Positions 36,870-45,785 of a stretch of 64,000 nt of DNA are shown piece after piece. The DNA is from Flavobacterium sp. ZT3R18. Its GTDB lineage: Bacteria > Bacteroidota > Bacteroidia > Flavobacteriales > Flavobacteriaceae. A program made the position numbers and the translations under genes. The notes beneath the pieces were generated by a model. That model saw only the letters and a list, made by a program, of their open reading frames with translations, had not been told where the DNA came from and searched no databases. The stretch is taken from positions 1 through 64,000 of the forward strand of contig NZ_VJZS01000023.1 in assembly GCF_007097385.1 (NCBI RefSeq), in the 5' to 3' direction. Every line of letters starts with the position of its first letter. Within the stretch, counting starts at the first letter, position 1.

Positions 36870-39800
36870 ATGAAAAAAAAATTACAAAAAATCATTGCCG
36901 TAACATTTGTTGCGTCAATGTTCTCTGTGTCGGCATTTGCCCAAAAAACAGACAAAGGTATCAGCCAGAAAAATGTATCGGAGAATGGCACTCCCGTTTT
37001 AATTACTTTTAATGAGAAATCCACTTATAAAGGGTCTGATTACAAAAAAGTATTAAAAGACCAATTGAATTTAGATGAGAGTCAATCTTTCTCGAAAATC
37101 AGAACAGAATTGGATACCAAAGGCTTTACGCACGAGAAATTTCAACTGTACCAACAAGGTATTAAAGTAGAATTTGCAACCTATACATTGCATTCAAAAG
37201 GTGACAAATTAACTTCTATGAATGGTGAGTTTTACACTATTAAAAATGTAAAAACGACAGCTTCAATTTCTGCTCAAGATGCTCTCAACATAGCTATAAG
37301 TCAGATAGGCGCAAAAGAGTATCTTTGGGACAACCCTCAAGAAGCCTTACAAATGGGGTATCAAAAACCCAAAGGAGAGTTGGTTCTTCTACCTGCAATG
37401 GAAGAGCAAGGACAAAAAAGAACAAGCGACAAAGTTCGACTAGCGTATAAATTCGATATTTATGCTACAAATCCTGTAAGTCGCGGTGATTTATATATCG
37501 ATGCCAATACTGGAGCCGTTTTATTTTACAATGCAACTATAAAGCATCTTGGGGAATACAGTCATGGCAACTCAAAAGCTACAACTCAAAAAACGAACCC
37601 AAACTCGAAAATGGCATTCGTTACCGCCAATGCAGCTACTCGTTATAGCGGAACACAATCTATTCAAACGTTACTAAGCGGTTCGTCCTACATTTTATCA
37701 GATAACACCCGAGGGAATGGGGTTCAGACTTTTAATATGAAAAAGGGAACAAATTATTCGACAGCAGTAAATTTTACAGATGCAGATAACAACTGGACAG
37801 CCGCCGAATATGCGAATACAAACAAAGACAATGGCGCTCTTGATGCACATTGGGGGGCAGAAAAAACATACGATTATTGGTCTACGGTTCATGGTAGAAA
37901 CAGTTTTGACAATGCGGGTGCAACCATAAAAAGTTATGTTCACTATGACAATGCGTATGATAATGCGTATTGGAACGGAAGCGTAATGACTTATGGCGAC
38001 GGAAGCGGTACTTATTTTGATATATTAACTTCAATAGATGTAGCAGGTCACGAAATTGGCCATGCCGTATGCGAAAAAACAGCCAATTTAGCCTACCAAA
38101 AAGAGTCTGGCGCCATGAATGAAGCTTTCTCTGATATTTGGGGAGCTTGTATCGAATATTATGCTGCTCCAACCAAATCGACTTGGTTAATTGGTGAAGA
38201 TATCGAAAGAAGATCAGGACACCTTTCTTTGCGTTCTATGAGTAATCCAAAAACCGAAGGACAACCGGACACTTATGGCGGAACAAATTGGAAAACTATA
38301 AGTTGTACACCTACACAATCAAATGACTACTGTGGAGTGCATACCAATAGCGGGGTATTGAATCACTGGTTTTATATTCTAAGTGTAGGTAAAACAGGGA
38401 CAAATGACATTGGAAGCGCCTATAATGTAACTGGTATTACAATGGATAAAGCTGCAAAAATTGCCTATCGATTAGAAAGCGTTTATTTATCGGCAAACTC
38501 TACCTATGCAAATGCCAGAACGTACGGAATTCAGGCTGCAATCGATCTTTATGGAGCAGGCTCTGCAGAAGTAATCGCTACCACAAATTCATTTTATGCA
38601 GTGGGAGTTGGAGCAGCTTATGTAGGCTCAACAGACACAACTGCACCTACTGCGCCTGCAAGTTTAGCAGCAGCAGGAACAACCTCATCTACTACAAACC
38701 TATCTTGGACAGCCGCTACAGATAATGTGGCCGTTACTGGATATAATGTTTATAATGGAACAACTTTAGTAACTACCGTTACTGGATTAACTTATACTGT
38801 TACCGGATTAACAGCTAGTACGGCCTATACTTTTACAGTAAAGGCCAAAGATGCAGCAGGAAATTTATCTCCAGCCAGTAATGTCGTTTCCGTAACAACA
38901 GGAGTAGTTACTGTAACATATTGCGCCTCTAAAGGAAATAGTGTAACCGATGAATATATCAGTAGAGTACAATTAGGCACTATCAACAATACTTCTACAG
39001 GCGGTACTGGTTATAGCGACTATTCTGCTATTGCAACAAATCTAACCAAAGGCAGCGCTTCTACTATTACCATTACACCAACATGGACTGGAACTGTTTA
39101 TGCTGAAGGGTATGCCGTTTGGATTGATTTAAACGCGGACAAAGATTTTGATGATGCAGGAGAATTAGTATGGAGCAAAGCAGCTGCTACAACAACTCCA
39201 GCAACAGGTTCTTTTACCGTGCCAACATCTGCTACTGCAAGTTCAACCAGAATGAGGATCTCTATGAAATACAATGGTATTCCAACTGCTTGTGAAGCTA
39301 TTTCGTATGGAGAAGTAGAAGATTATACCGTTACTCTTGTTACCGGAACAGCCGATACTCAGGCGCCAACAGCTCCTACAAGCCTAGCTGCTTCTGGAAC
39401 TACAACAACTACAACAAATCTATCTTGGACAGCTGCTACAGATAACGTAGGTGTAACAGGATATGATGTGTACCAAGGAACAACTTTAAAATCTACCGTT
39501 ACAGGAACAACATACGCAGTTACTGGCTTGACCGCTAGCACAGCTTATACTTTCTCTGTAAAAGCAAAAGATGCTGCCGGAAATGTTTCTGCATCAAGCA
39601 ATGTTGCAAATGTAACTACAACAGGGACAACTGTTACTTATTGTACTTCTAAAGGAAACAGCGTGGCTGATGAGTTTATCGACTATGTTGCTATTGGCGG
39701 TATTGCAAATACAACAGCCGGAAATGCCGGTTACGGAGATTTCACAAGCCTAACTGGAAATCTTCCTTATGGCTCAAACACAATAGTTATAAGTACTGGT

Positions 39801-40349
39801 TTTTCAGGTGCTGCTTACACAGAATATTGGAGCGTTTGGATTGATTTTAATAAAAATGGGACTTTCGAAACTTCTGAACAAATGGTAGCTGGATCTTCAT
39901 CTCTTAGTACCAATCTTTCTTATACTTTTACCGTTCCAACAACTGCTTTGGCTGGAACAACAAGAATGAGAGTTTCTATGAAATACAATGCGGCTCCAAC
40001 TGCTTGTGAAACTTTTACTTACGGAGAAGTTGAAGATTATACGGTAAATATTGGCGGTACTACAATAGCAGGATTTGGTACAGCTGCTACTATCGCAGGA
40101 GAATTGGGTAATGAGAATAATATCTTTGATTACACGATGTATCCAAACCCTACTAGCTCTTTCGTAAACGTTAGAATGGCTGACAATAGAGCCTCTTCTT
40201 TCCGAATTTTTAATTACTTAGGTCAACAAGTTGATTCAGGCAAACTATCTGAAAACGCTATCAATGTTGGTAAATTAAGTGCTGGTACTTATATCATCGA
40301 AGTAAATGATGGTCAAAAAACAATGACTAAGAAATTGATTAAGAAATAA
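36870..40349 (+). CDS. Secreted M4 (thermolysin-type) metalloprotease with T9SS tail
   Basis: 1159-aa exported protease. Order: signal peptide (1-25, ending SAFAQ); FTP/PepSY propeptide (about 40-225); M4 catalytic domain (about 250-580) with HEIGH (His394, Glu395, His398) and GAMNEAFSD (Glu418) as zinc ligands, plus the catalytic His region VHTNSGVLNHWFY. Then come FN3 module 1 (about 588-680), GEVED module 1 (about 684-824, ending YGEVEDYTVTL), FN3 module 2 (828-917), GEVED module 2 (920-1060), and a type A T9SS sorting domain (about 1088-1159: MYPNPTSSFVNVR to MTKKLIKK). The FN3-GEVED pair is an internal tandem duplication. A consensus promoter precedes it and a strong terminator follows, so it is monocistronic. 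The role is extracellular protein digestion. Confidence 0.95.
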   Translation: MKKKLQKIIAVTFVASMFSVSAFAQKTDKGISQKNVSENGTPVLITFNEKSTYKGSDYKKVLKDQLNLDESQSFSKIRTELDTKGFTHEKFQLYQQGIKVEFATYTLHSKGDKLTSMNGEFYTIKNVKTTASISAQDALNIAISQIGAKEYLWDNPQEALQMGYQKPKGELVLLPAMEEQGQKRTSDKVRLAYKFDIYATNPVSRGDLYIDANTGAVLFYNATIKHLGEYSHGNSKATTQKTNPNSKMAFVTANAATRYSGTQSIQTLLSGSSYILSDNTRGNGVQTFNMKKGTNYSTAVNFTDADNNWTAAEYANTNKDNGALDAHWGAEKTYDYWSTVHGRNSFDNAGATIKSYVHYDNAYDNAYWNGSVMTYGDGSGTYFDILTSIDVAGHEIGHAVCEKTANLAYQKESGAMNEAFSDIWGACIEYYAAPTKSTWLIGEDIERRSGHLSLRSMSNPKTEGQPDTYGGTNWKTISCTPTQSNDYCGVHTNSGVLNHWFYILSVGKTGTNDIGSAYNVTGITMDKAAKIAYRLESVYLSANSTYANARTYGIQAAIDLYGAGSAEVIATTNSFYAVGVGAAYVGSTDTTAPTAPASLAAAGTTSSTTNLSWTAATDNVAVTGYNVYNGTTLVTTVTGLTYTVTGLTASTAYTFTVKAKDAAGNLSPASNVVSVTTGVVTVTYCASKGNSVTDEYISRVQLGTINNTSTGGTGYSDYSAIATNLTKGSASTITITPTWTGTVYAEGYAVWIDLNADKDFDDAGELVWSKAAATTTPATGSFTVPTSATASSTRMRISMKYNGIPTACEAISYGEVEDYTVTLVTGTADTQAPTAPTSLAASGTTTTTTNLSWTAATDNVGVTGYDVYQGTTLKSTVTGTTYAVTGLTASTAYTFSVKAKDAAGNVSASSNVANVTTTGTTVTYCTSKGNSVADEFIDYVAIGGIANTTAGNAGYGDFTSLTGNLPYGSNTIVISTGFSGAAYTEYWSVWIDFNKNGTFETSEQMVAGSSSLSTNLSYTFTVPTTALAGTTRMRVSMKYNAAPTACETFTYGEVEDYTVNIGGTTIAGFGTAATIAGELGNENNIFDYTMYPNPTSSFVNVRMADNRASSFRIFNYLGQQVDSGKLSENAINVGKLSAGTYIIEVNDGQKTMTKKLIKK

Positions 40350-40370
40350 TCTTTACTTTTAGAAAAAATA

Positions 40371-40400
40371 AAAAGCCTCGCAGAAATGTGAGGCTTTTTT
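40371..40400 (+). terminator. Terminator of the M4 protease gene
   Basis: AAAAGCCTC (40371-40379) and GAGGCTTTT (40390-40398) form a 9-bp stem with a 10-base loop, followed by a T-run, about 20 bases past the stop codon. Confidence 0.85.
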
Positions 40401-40415
40401 TATGATATTTTATGA

Positions 40416-40563
40416 CTATGGAGCAATCATTGAAACTCGCTTTAACCCATTATTCGGATTTGCCAAATCATCCCAAGTACAAGACCAACTTTCTATTAAG
40501 CCAAATACCCTAATCTATTGTAGTAGCCATTAGTAGCTGGGCTTGTTGTTCAGTTAGCGTTAA
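40416..40563 (-). pseudogene. Degenerate coding remnant, family unknown
   Basis: Minus-strand reading gives TLTEQQAQLLMATTID in one frame, then in another frame IRVFGLIESWSCTWDDLANP and NNGLKRVSMIAP followed by a stop at 40416-40418. Two protein-like pieces in different frames, back to back, with no start codon, suggest the 3' end of a gene broken by a frameshift. I cannot name the family. It directly follows the DUF2798 gene. Confidence 0.35.
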
Positions 40564-40566
40564 TTA

Positions 40567-40794
40567 TTATTTGCTACTCCCTAATTTTTTTAATTTCTGT
40601 TGCTTATCTCTAATGTAAGGCGCTAAAAATAAAAGCGACGGAACTACTAAAATAAAAGCTATTGCCCAACTCCGAAGCCAAGTAAAAATAAAACTTGATG
40701 TAAACCCAATATTAACAAATGCTATTATGAAAGAGATATAGCTGGTTACTAATAGCCCATACACAATAGCAAATTTCACGTCTGACTTAAACAT
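40567..40794 (-). CDS. DUF2798 family small membrane protein
   Basis: 75-aa protein with two predicted membrane helices (VKFAIVYGLLVTSYISFIIA and AIAFILVVPSLLFLAPYIRD). The pattern of two helices with NIGF and WLRSWAIAF between them, and a basic C-terminus, matches DUF2798. The function is unknown. It follows the DJ-1/PfpI gene by 5 bases, apparently the last intact gene of a short operon led by the tautomerase gene. Confidence 0.75.
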   Translation of the reverse strand: MFKSDVKFAIVYGLLVTSYISFIIAFVNIGFTSSFIFTWLRSWAIAFILVVPSLLFLAPYIRDKQQKLKKLGSSK

Positions 40795-40799
40795 TTTTT

Positions 40800-41474
40800 C
40801 TACTTATCTAACTTTTGAATAATTGCTTTTGCAACATCACTTGCTGAAGATGGGTTTTGCCCTGTAATTATGTTTCCATCAGCAATAACATAGCTTTCAA
40901 AAGGTTCGGTATTGCTAAAATTAGCACCTTCATTTATTAAAGCTTCGTCTAATAAAAAGGGTATAACTGTTTCTAGATGATGCTTTTTGACTTTTTCTTC
41001 GGCTTCGGTAAAACTGGTAACTTTTTTGCTGTCCAAAAGAAATTTACCATTAGATAGTTTTACATTCAAAAACGCAACTGGACCGTGACAAACTGCTGCA
41101 ACAATTTTACCACTTTCGTACATTTTTGCAATTATTGATTTTGCCAATTTATTATCTACCAAGTCCACCATTGGGCCTAATCCGCCTGGGAAGAAAACAC
41201 CATCATAAGCTTCTATGTCAATATTTTTTAATCTGTGGCTAAAGTTCAACCTTTTAAATCCTGCACTTTTTCTAAATAATTTGCTATTGGAATTACTATC
41301 GTCATAACCATCCTCGGGTGGTAAACCACCCAAAATACTGGCAAAGTCAACAGTATACCCTGCTCTAGTAAATTCTAAATAGGGGTCGGCTACTTCCGAA
41401 AATTCGTAACCAGTTTTGACATTACTTGTTCCAACTCTGTCAGCACTTGTTACTATAAATAATATATGTTTCAT
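40800..41474 (-). CDS. DJ-1/PfpI family protein (Hsp31-like)
   Basis: 224-aa cytoplasmic member of the class I glutamine amidotransferase-like superfamily. The nucleophile Cys lies in GKIVAAVCHGPVAFL at the nucleophile elbow, and the acidic partner region is DGVFFPGGLGPMVDL. The N-terminal HILFIVTSADRVGTSNVKTG and the ASILGGLPPEDGYDD segment place it in the Hsp31/YhbO-like branch, which acts as glyoxalase, deglycase or chaperone against carbonyl stress. It lies between the tautomerase (66-base gap) and DUF2798 genes. The physiological substrate is not evident. Confidence 0.88.
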   Translation of the reverse strand: MKHILFIVTSADRVGTSNVKTGYEFSEVADPYLEFTRAGYTVDFASILGGLPPEDGYDDSNSNSKLFRKSAGFKRLNFSHRLKNIDIEAYDGVFFPGGLGPMVDLVDNKLAKSIIAKMYESGKIVAAVCHGPVAFLNVKLSNGKFLLDSKKVTSFTEAEEKVKKHHLETVIPFLLDEALINEGANFSNTEPFESYVIADGNIITGQNPSSASDVAKAIIQKLDK

Positions 41475-41540
41475 TTTTAATTACTTTTTAACAAAAAGAG
41501 CTTAATCAAATAATTAAGCCCTTTTTGTTGATTTACAGTT

Positions 41541-41957
41541 TTAACCTTTGCTAATTGCTTCGCCAATTCCTGCGTTAGTCAAAGGAACTCCATCAATATT
41601 CCAAGTACCATCAACAGTATGTACACCATTTGCCCATATTTTCTGTTTTGATAATTCTCCGCCAGTAAGATTGTGAATAATTTGAGTAGCTTCATTGAAG
41701 AAACTTTCTTGAATTTTGTTGTCAGCAAGTGCAAAAGAAGGTGTTTTTGTTTCTATCCAAGCACCTTCAACTGGTTTTCCAGCCGCAAATGACAGCCCAT
41801 TAGGAATAATGTTTACGTGAGCTGTTACATTTCTAGTCATTACTGTATTTCCTGACATATTGTGATGTGCGAGAAATGATTCAGTTAATTTTTCAATAGC
41901 TTGTTCTATCTTTCCTTGTGATAGAACCCCTTCTGTGAGAGTGAGTGTAATTGGCAT
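41541..41957 (-). CDS. Tautomerase-superfamily protein
   Basis: 138-aa protein that begins MPITLTL, leaving the catalytic Pro1 after Met removal. The sequence covers two beta-alpha units, as in fused or dimeric 4-oxalocrotonate tautomerase-like proteins (GVLSQGKIEQAIEKLTESFL, then WIETKTPSFALADNK and NEATQIIHNLTGG). A reaction on keto-acid or aldehyde substrates is likely. It is the first gene of a cassette with DJ-1/PfpI and DUF2798. A TTGTC-ATAA-GACAA box lies upstream (42031-42046), and a Crp/Fnr regulator gene is adjacent. A role in carbonyl or electrophile stress is inferred. Confidence 0.8.
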   Translation of the reverse strand: MPITLTLTEGVLSQGKIEQAIEKLTESFLAHHNMSGNTVMTRNVTAHVNIIPNGLSFAAGKPVEGAWIETKTPSFALADNKIQESFFNEATQIIHNLTGGELSKQKIWANGVHTVDGTWNIDGVPLTNAGIGEAISKG

Positions 41958-42001
41958 AATTACTAATTATTAAATTGATAACTTAATTGTTAACAACTAT
42001 G

Positions 42002-42046
42002 CAAAGGTGGGAAGTAGTAGAAAAATAAAAGTTGTCATAAGACAAC
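42002..42046 (-). promoter_or_regulatory. FNR-like box and promoter before the tautomerase gene
   Basis: GTTGTC-ATAA-GACAAC (42031-42046) is a perfect inverted repeat with the TTGnn-N4-nnCAA layout of Crp/Fnr sites. On the minus strand CACCTTTG (42009-42002), one base off TAnnTTTG, would be the -7 box. The repeat is then centred near -41, the usual spot for Crp/Fnr activators. The regulator gene lies immediately upstream. Confidence 0.55.
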
Positions 42047-42049
42047 GTT

Positions 42050-42628
42050 TTAGAGTTTAGCTTTTAATTTGCTTAATGTAGAGCTTGTCATTCCTAAATA
42101 AGACGCAACTGATTTGCTTGAAACACGAGTAAGTAATTTTGGTTCGTGTTCTATAACCCAACGTAATTTGTCTATTCCTTCCATTCCCAGAAAACTATAA
42201 ATTCTCATTTGTGAATGTATAAAAGCAAATTCCATAAAGTTGTGATATAAAGTTGCAAATTCTGGAAAATCATTAATTGCTTTAAAAAACGCTTCTCTAT
42301 CAATAACCAATAATTCTGACGGCTCGTGTGCTACAAGAAAATCTATAGATGGTTTTTGGGTAATAAAACTTGGTAAAGCACTTAAAATATTATCTTCTAA
42401 TGCAAAGAAGCCAGTCACTTCATTTCCTTTTTTATCAATTTCATAAAGACGTATGCAACCTTTGGCTACAAAATAAAAATGTTTACAGATTCGTCCTTCT
42501 TTTTCAAGAATTTCGTGTCTTTTTACTTTTTTGAATTTGAATAATGAAGAAACGATTTCAATATTTTCTTTTTTTAAAGTTGTATTTTCCTCTAAAAACA
42601 TTTTAAGTTGTTGATAGGCTTTTTCCAT
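42050..42628 (-). CDS. Crp/Fnr-family transcriptional regulator
   Basis: 192-aa regulator with an N-terminal cyclic-nucleotide-binding-like beta-roll (about 20-130: KKVKRHEILEKEGRICKHFY, FYFVAKGCIRLYEIDKKGNE) and a short C-terminal winged helix (RVSSKSVASYLGMTSSTLSK). There is no N-terminal Cys cluster, so it is not an oxygen-sensing Fnr in the strict sense. Many such Bacteroidota proteins lack cAMP-binding residues. It sits just upstream of the tautomerase cassette with a matching palindrome in the gap, and so probably controls that cassette. Confidence 0.9.
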   Translation of the reverse strand: MEKAYQQLKMFLEENTTLKKENIEIVSSLFKFKKVKRHEILEKEGRICKHFYFVAKGCIRLYEIDKKGNEVTGFFALEDNILSALPSFITQKPSIDFLVAHEPSELLVIDREAFFKAINDFPEFATLYHNFMEFAFIHSQMRIYSFLGMEGIDKLRWVIEHEPKLLTRVSSKSVASYLGMTSSTLSKLKAKL

Positions 42629-42720
42629 TTCTATTTCGGTCTATTTTTTTGGTTTCTTGTCTTTTTAGGTGTTGCAGTAACCTTGCCACCAACAATGCGA
42701 CTTATAATATTCCCCCTCTT

Positions 42721-44160
42721 TTAAAAAAACCAACTCGCCACCAAAATAGCGGTAATTACACAAATAAAATCAACTAGAAGCATCGTTCCTAAAGCGTAGC
42801 GCGTATTTTTTATATTAACCGAACCAAAGTAAACCGCAATCACATAAAAAGTACTTTCGGCACTACATTGAAAAATACTGCTTAATCTTCCAGTCATTGA
42901 ATCGGCACCAAAAGTATTCATCGAATCAATTAAAAACCCTCGGGATCCTGCGGAACTAAAAGGTCTAAGCAATGCTACCGGTAAAGCATCGGTAATTTCT
43001 TTACTTACTCCCATATTAGAAAAAGCAAAAGCAATCCAGTTGCTAATAATTTCAAATAAACCACTATTTCTGAATAACGAAATAGCCACTAACATTCCTA
43101 AAACATAAGGAAAAATGGTAACTCCCGTTTTAACGCCATTATTGGCTCCTGTCACAAATGTCTCATAAACAGTAGTGTTTGCCTCAGCAAATTTCTTTTC
43201 CTTAACAAATGATAAAATCAAAGTAAAAGCAATAATTCCTACCAATATCAATGCTGAAAGATTTGATGTAAAATAATTTTTACCAATTAAATCCAAATGG
43301 TTCACATACATCAACAAACCTACAATGGCAGCAATTAACACCATTAACCCAATTACTAATGATGCGCTTTTGAAATTAATTTTCTGCTTAATTCCAACAA
43401 TAAGAAAAGCAGCAATTGTTCCGATAAAAGAAGTTATAATACAAGGCAACATTACATCGGCAGGGTTTGTTGCATTAGCAGCAGCGCGATAGCCAATAAT
43501 AGAAGTTGCTATTAGAGTAAGTCCCGAGGCATGGAGACACATAAACATAATTTGAGCATCACTGGCTTTATCTTTTTCGGGGTTTATTTCTTGTAAACTT
43601 TGCATAGCCTTTAACCCAAATGGTGTAGCAGCTGAATCCAATCCCAAGAAATTTGCGGCAAAGTTTAAGGTCATATAGGATATCGAAGGGTGATTTTTGG
43701 GAATACTAGGAAACACTTTTACGAACACTGGACTCAATACTATTGCTAGTTTTTCAGTCGCTCCAGAAATGATTAAAAGTTCCATCAATCCACAGAAGAA
43801 TGCCAAATAGGCAATAAGTGGTATAATTAAATCGAGTAAGGTACTTTTGCATGTAGGCAATAATCCGTCTGATTTTTGAACGCCACTGAAGATTTTTACG
43901 GTTTTGTTTTTGTAAACATAAGTCGTATCCGCATTGATGGTATCTCTATTGATGATCATCGTTTGGTCTGGCGCATTTTTGATACTGTCTTTGATAAAAA
44001 GAGGCACTTGATGGATATACTTTTCGGAAAGTAAAATTGGATCGTCTTTCTTTCCATTCAAAATAAAATCAATCGTGTAACTGTTCCCAGAAAACAAACT
44101 AATAACAACAAATACAATCGAAGAAATGAAAATAACGAGCCAAAATCTACTTAATACCAT
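42721..44160 (-). CDS. SpmA/SpmB-like nucleoside recognition (Gate) membrane protein
   Basis: 479-aa polytopic membrane protein. The N-terminal helix (FWLVIFISSIVFVVISLF) is followed by a ~70-residue exported loop and then two Gate-domain halves. The first half includes LNFAANFLGLDSAATPFGLK, diagnostic of spore maturation protein A-like proteins; the second includes VTIFPYVLGMLVAISLF and LLRPFSSAGSRGFLIDSMN, as in SpmB. Fusion of SpmA and SpmB in one chain is common in Bacteroidota. Transport of a nucleoside-like or other solute is suspected but unproven. It lies 72 bases after the exonuclease gene on the same strand. Confidence 0.85.
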   Translation of the reverse strand: MVLSRFWLVIFISSIVFVVISLFSGNSYTIDFILNGKKDDPILLSEKYIHQVPLFIKDSIKNAPDQTMIINRDTINADTTYVYKNKTVKIFSGVQKSDGLLPTCKSTLLDLIIPLIAYLAFFCGLMELLIISGATEKLAIVLSPVFVKVFPSIPKNHPSISYMTLNFAANFLGLDSAATPFGLKAMQSLQEINPEKDKASDAQIMFMCLHASGLTLIATSIIGYRAAANATNPADVMLPCIITSFIGTIAAFLIVGIKQKINFKSASLVIGLMVLIAAIVGLLMYVNHLDLIGKNYFTSNLSALILVGIIAFTLILSFVKEKKFAEANTTVYETFVTGANNGVKTGVTIFPYVLGMLVAISLFRNSGLFEIISNWIAFAFSNMGVSKEITDALPVALLRPFSSAGSRGFLIDSMNTFGADSMTGRLSSIFQCSAESTFYVIAVYFGSVNIKNTRYALGTMLLVDFICVITAILVASWFF

Positions 44161-44232
44161 AATTTATAATTTTTGTAAATGTAATAAATCAATTGCAATG
44201 TCAATTACAATATCAATATCAATAAAAAATCA

Positions 44233-44946
44233 TTAGACATGAATAATTTCGTCTTCAATCAATAAATCTTCTCTTCTTAGGCGGAGGAAAATCTGCGCTA
44301 CTGCAATGGTGTCTTTTTCGCAATAAGTCACAATACGGTCAATATCTTTATCCACATAAAAAACATGACCAACTTGGCTACCGTCGATGTCACCTTTTGG
44401 CGAAGGGATTCCGAGCACTTTACACAATAGCTTTAAAGATGTGAAATGTTTATAATCGCCAAATTTCCACAACTCTAAAGTATCTAGATGTGGAATCTCC
44501 CATGGCTTTTTACCAAATAGATTCAGTTTATTGGGAATCGCAATTTGATTGATAATCATACGGCGAGCGAGGAACGGAATATCAAATTCTTTGGCGTTAT
44601 GCCCGCACAAAACGTGTTGCGGCTGATTGAAGTGATTGTTTAACAAATTATTGAAGTCGTTTAGGATTTTCTTCTCGTCCCCAAAAAAGGAAGTCACCCT
44701 AAAATTCCGAATATCCCCTTTGATGGTAAAATACCCCACCGAAATACAAACGATTTTTCCAAACTCAGCCCAGATTCCGGCACGATCGTAAAACTCATCG
44801 CCTGAGAACTCGTCTTTCCGTTGATATAAGGTCTTTTGCTCCCAAAGCGATTGCATTTCAGCATCGAGTGAATTGAAGTTCTCTTCTTCAGGAACGGTTT
44901 CTATATCGAGGAAAAGAATGTTATTGAGGTTTATTTTTTCAATCAT
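44233..44946 (-). CDS. PolB-like 3'-5' exonuclease
   Basis: 237-aa cytoplasmic nuclease of the DEDD RNase H-like fold. Motifs: ExoI NNILFLDIETVP (Asp and Glu), ExoII LCGHNAKEFDIPFLARRM, and ExoIII IVTYCEKDTIAVAQIFLRL. This order and wording match the predicted 3'-5' exonuclease family related to B-family polymerase proofreading domains. No polymerase domain is attached. The role is presumably in DNA repair or RNA processing. It lies downstream of a palindromic repeat (44958-45109). Confidence 0.88.
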   Translation of the reverse strand: MIEKINLNNILFLDIETVPEEENFNSLDAEMQSLWEQKTLYQRKDEFSGDEFYDRAGIWAEFGKIVCISVGYFTIKGDIRNFRVTSFFGDEKKILNDFNNLLNNHFNQPQHVLCGHNAKEFDIPFLARRMIINQIAIPNKLNLFGKKPWEIPHLDTLELWKFGDYKHFTSLKLLCKVLGIPSPKGDIDGSQVGHVFYVDKDIDRIVTYCEKDTIAVAQIFLRLRREDLLIEDEIIHV

Positions 44947-44957
44947 AATGACTTATT

Positions 44958-45109
44958 TAAACACGAATTTCACGAATTAACACGAATTGGTTTGTTTTCA
45001 AAAAATTATTACACACGAGCGATAGCGAACGGACGAAGTAAACTTAATCTTGATTTAAACCTTCTAAATTTATTGATTTAATTCGTGTTAATTCGCGTAA
45101 TTCGTGTTT
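44958..45109. repeat. Long imperfect palindrome of CACGAATT-type repeats
   Basis: Left arm 44958-44988 (AAACACGAATTTCACGAATT, then AACACGAATT) is the reverse complement of the right arm 45080-45109 with two mismatches. The 90-base centre includes GAGCGATAGCGAACGG, also found near 15600. Single-arm relatives occur at about 291-330 and 50480-50515. It fills the gap between the exonuclease and methyltransferase genes. Confidence 0.8.
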
Positions 45110-45115
45110 ATTTCT

Positions 45116-45586
45116 CTAGAATAAACTTTGTTGCGTAGTTGGATTTTCGTGTTCCAACAGCCATTTTTTTCGCCATAATCCTCCTGCGTAACCTGTGAGT
45201 GATCCATCGGAGCCAATTACTCTGTGGCAAGGAACAACAATCCAAAGTGGGTTTTTCCCATTGGCCGAAGCTACTGCTCGAATCGCTTTGACATCTCCCA
45301 AAATTTTGGACTGTTCTAGATACGTTCTGGTTTTCCCGTATGGAATCTCCAATAATGCTTTCCAGACTTTTTGTTGGAATTCGGTGCCTTTTGGATTCAG
45401 TTTGAAATCGAAATGATTCCGTTTCCCTTCGAAATAATCGTTGAGTTGCGAAACAGCTTCTTCTAAAATGGTTGGAATTATGGTCGAAACAGTTCCTTCA
45501 TCTGAAACGGAAATCGACGAAATGCCGTTTTCATCTCCAATGATTGTGGTGATTCCCAAGGGCGTTTTGATGTAGACTGTTTCCAT
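45116..45586 (-). CDS. ogt: Methylated-DNA--[protein]-cysteine S-methyltransferase
   Basis: 156-aa suicide DNA-repair protein that takes alkyl groups from O6-alkylguanine. I place the start at the ATG 45586-45584 (METVYIKTPLG), because the longer frame from 45667 adds a hydrophobic tract read from repeat-rich DNA that is foreign to the family. The active-site Cys120 lies in IVVPCHRVIGSDGSLTGYAG, and the helix-turn-helix region is IPYGKTRTYLEQSKILGD. Upstream (45605-45645) is a CGCAAAGT-rich repeat. Length and motifs are standard, so the function is secure. Confidence 0.93.
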   Translation of the reverse strand: METVYIKTPLGITTIIGDENGISSISVSDEGTVSTIIPTILEEAVSQLNDYFEGKRNHFDFKLNPKGTEFQQKVWKALLEIPYGKTRTYLEQSKILGDVKAIRAVASANGKNPLWIVVPCHRVIGSDGSLTGYAGGLWRKKWLLEHENPTTQQSLF

Positions 45587-45660
45587 AATTTTGAATCGAT
45601 TTAACCGCAAAGTACACAAAGTTATCGCAAAGTTCGCAAAGAATTTAAAATGGATGAAAA

Positions 45661-45700
45661 AAAACAAGAACCATTCGCTTACACAAATGGTTCTTGTTTT
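45661..45700. terminator. Terminator at the end of the hem operon
   Basis: AAAACAAGAACCATT (45661-45675) pairs perfectly with AATGGTTCTTGTTTT (45686-45700) around a 10-base loop. The minus-strand copy ends in T's and lies about 85 bases past the hemB stop; A/T runs on both sides allow bidirectional use. Confidence 0.88.
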
Positions 45701-45785
45701 TTAGCCCCAATAATAGTAAAAATCCTTACGTGCCGCTCCCGATAATTATCTGGATAGCTCCTTCCTTCGACTACACTCAGGATGC

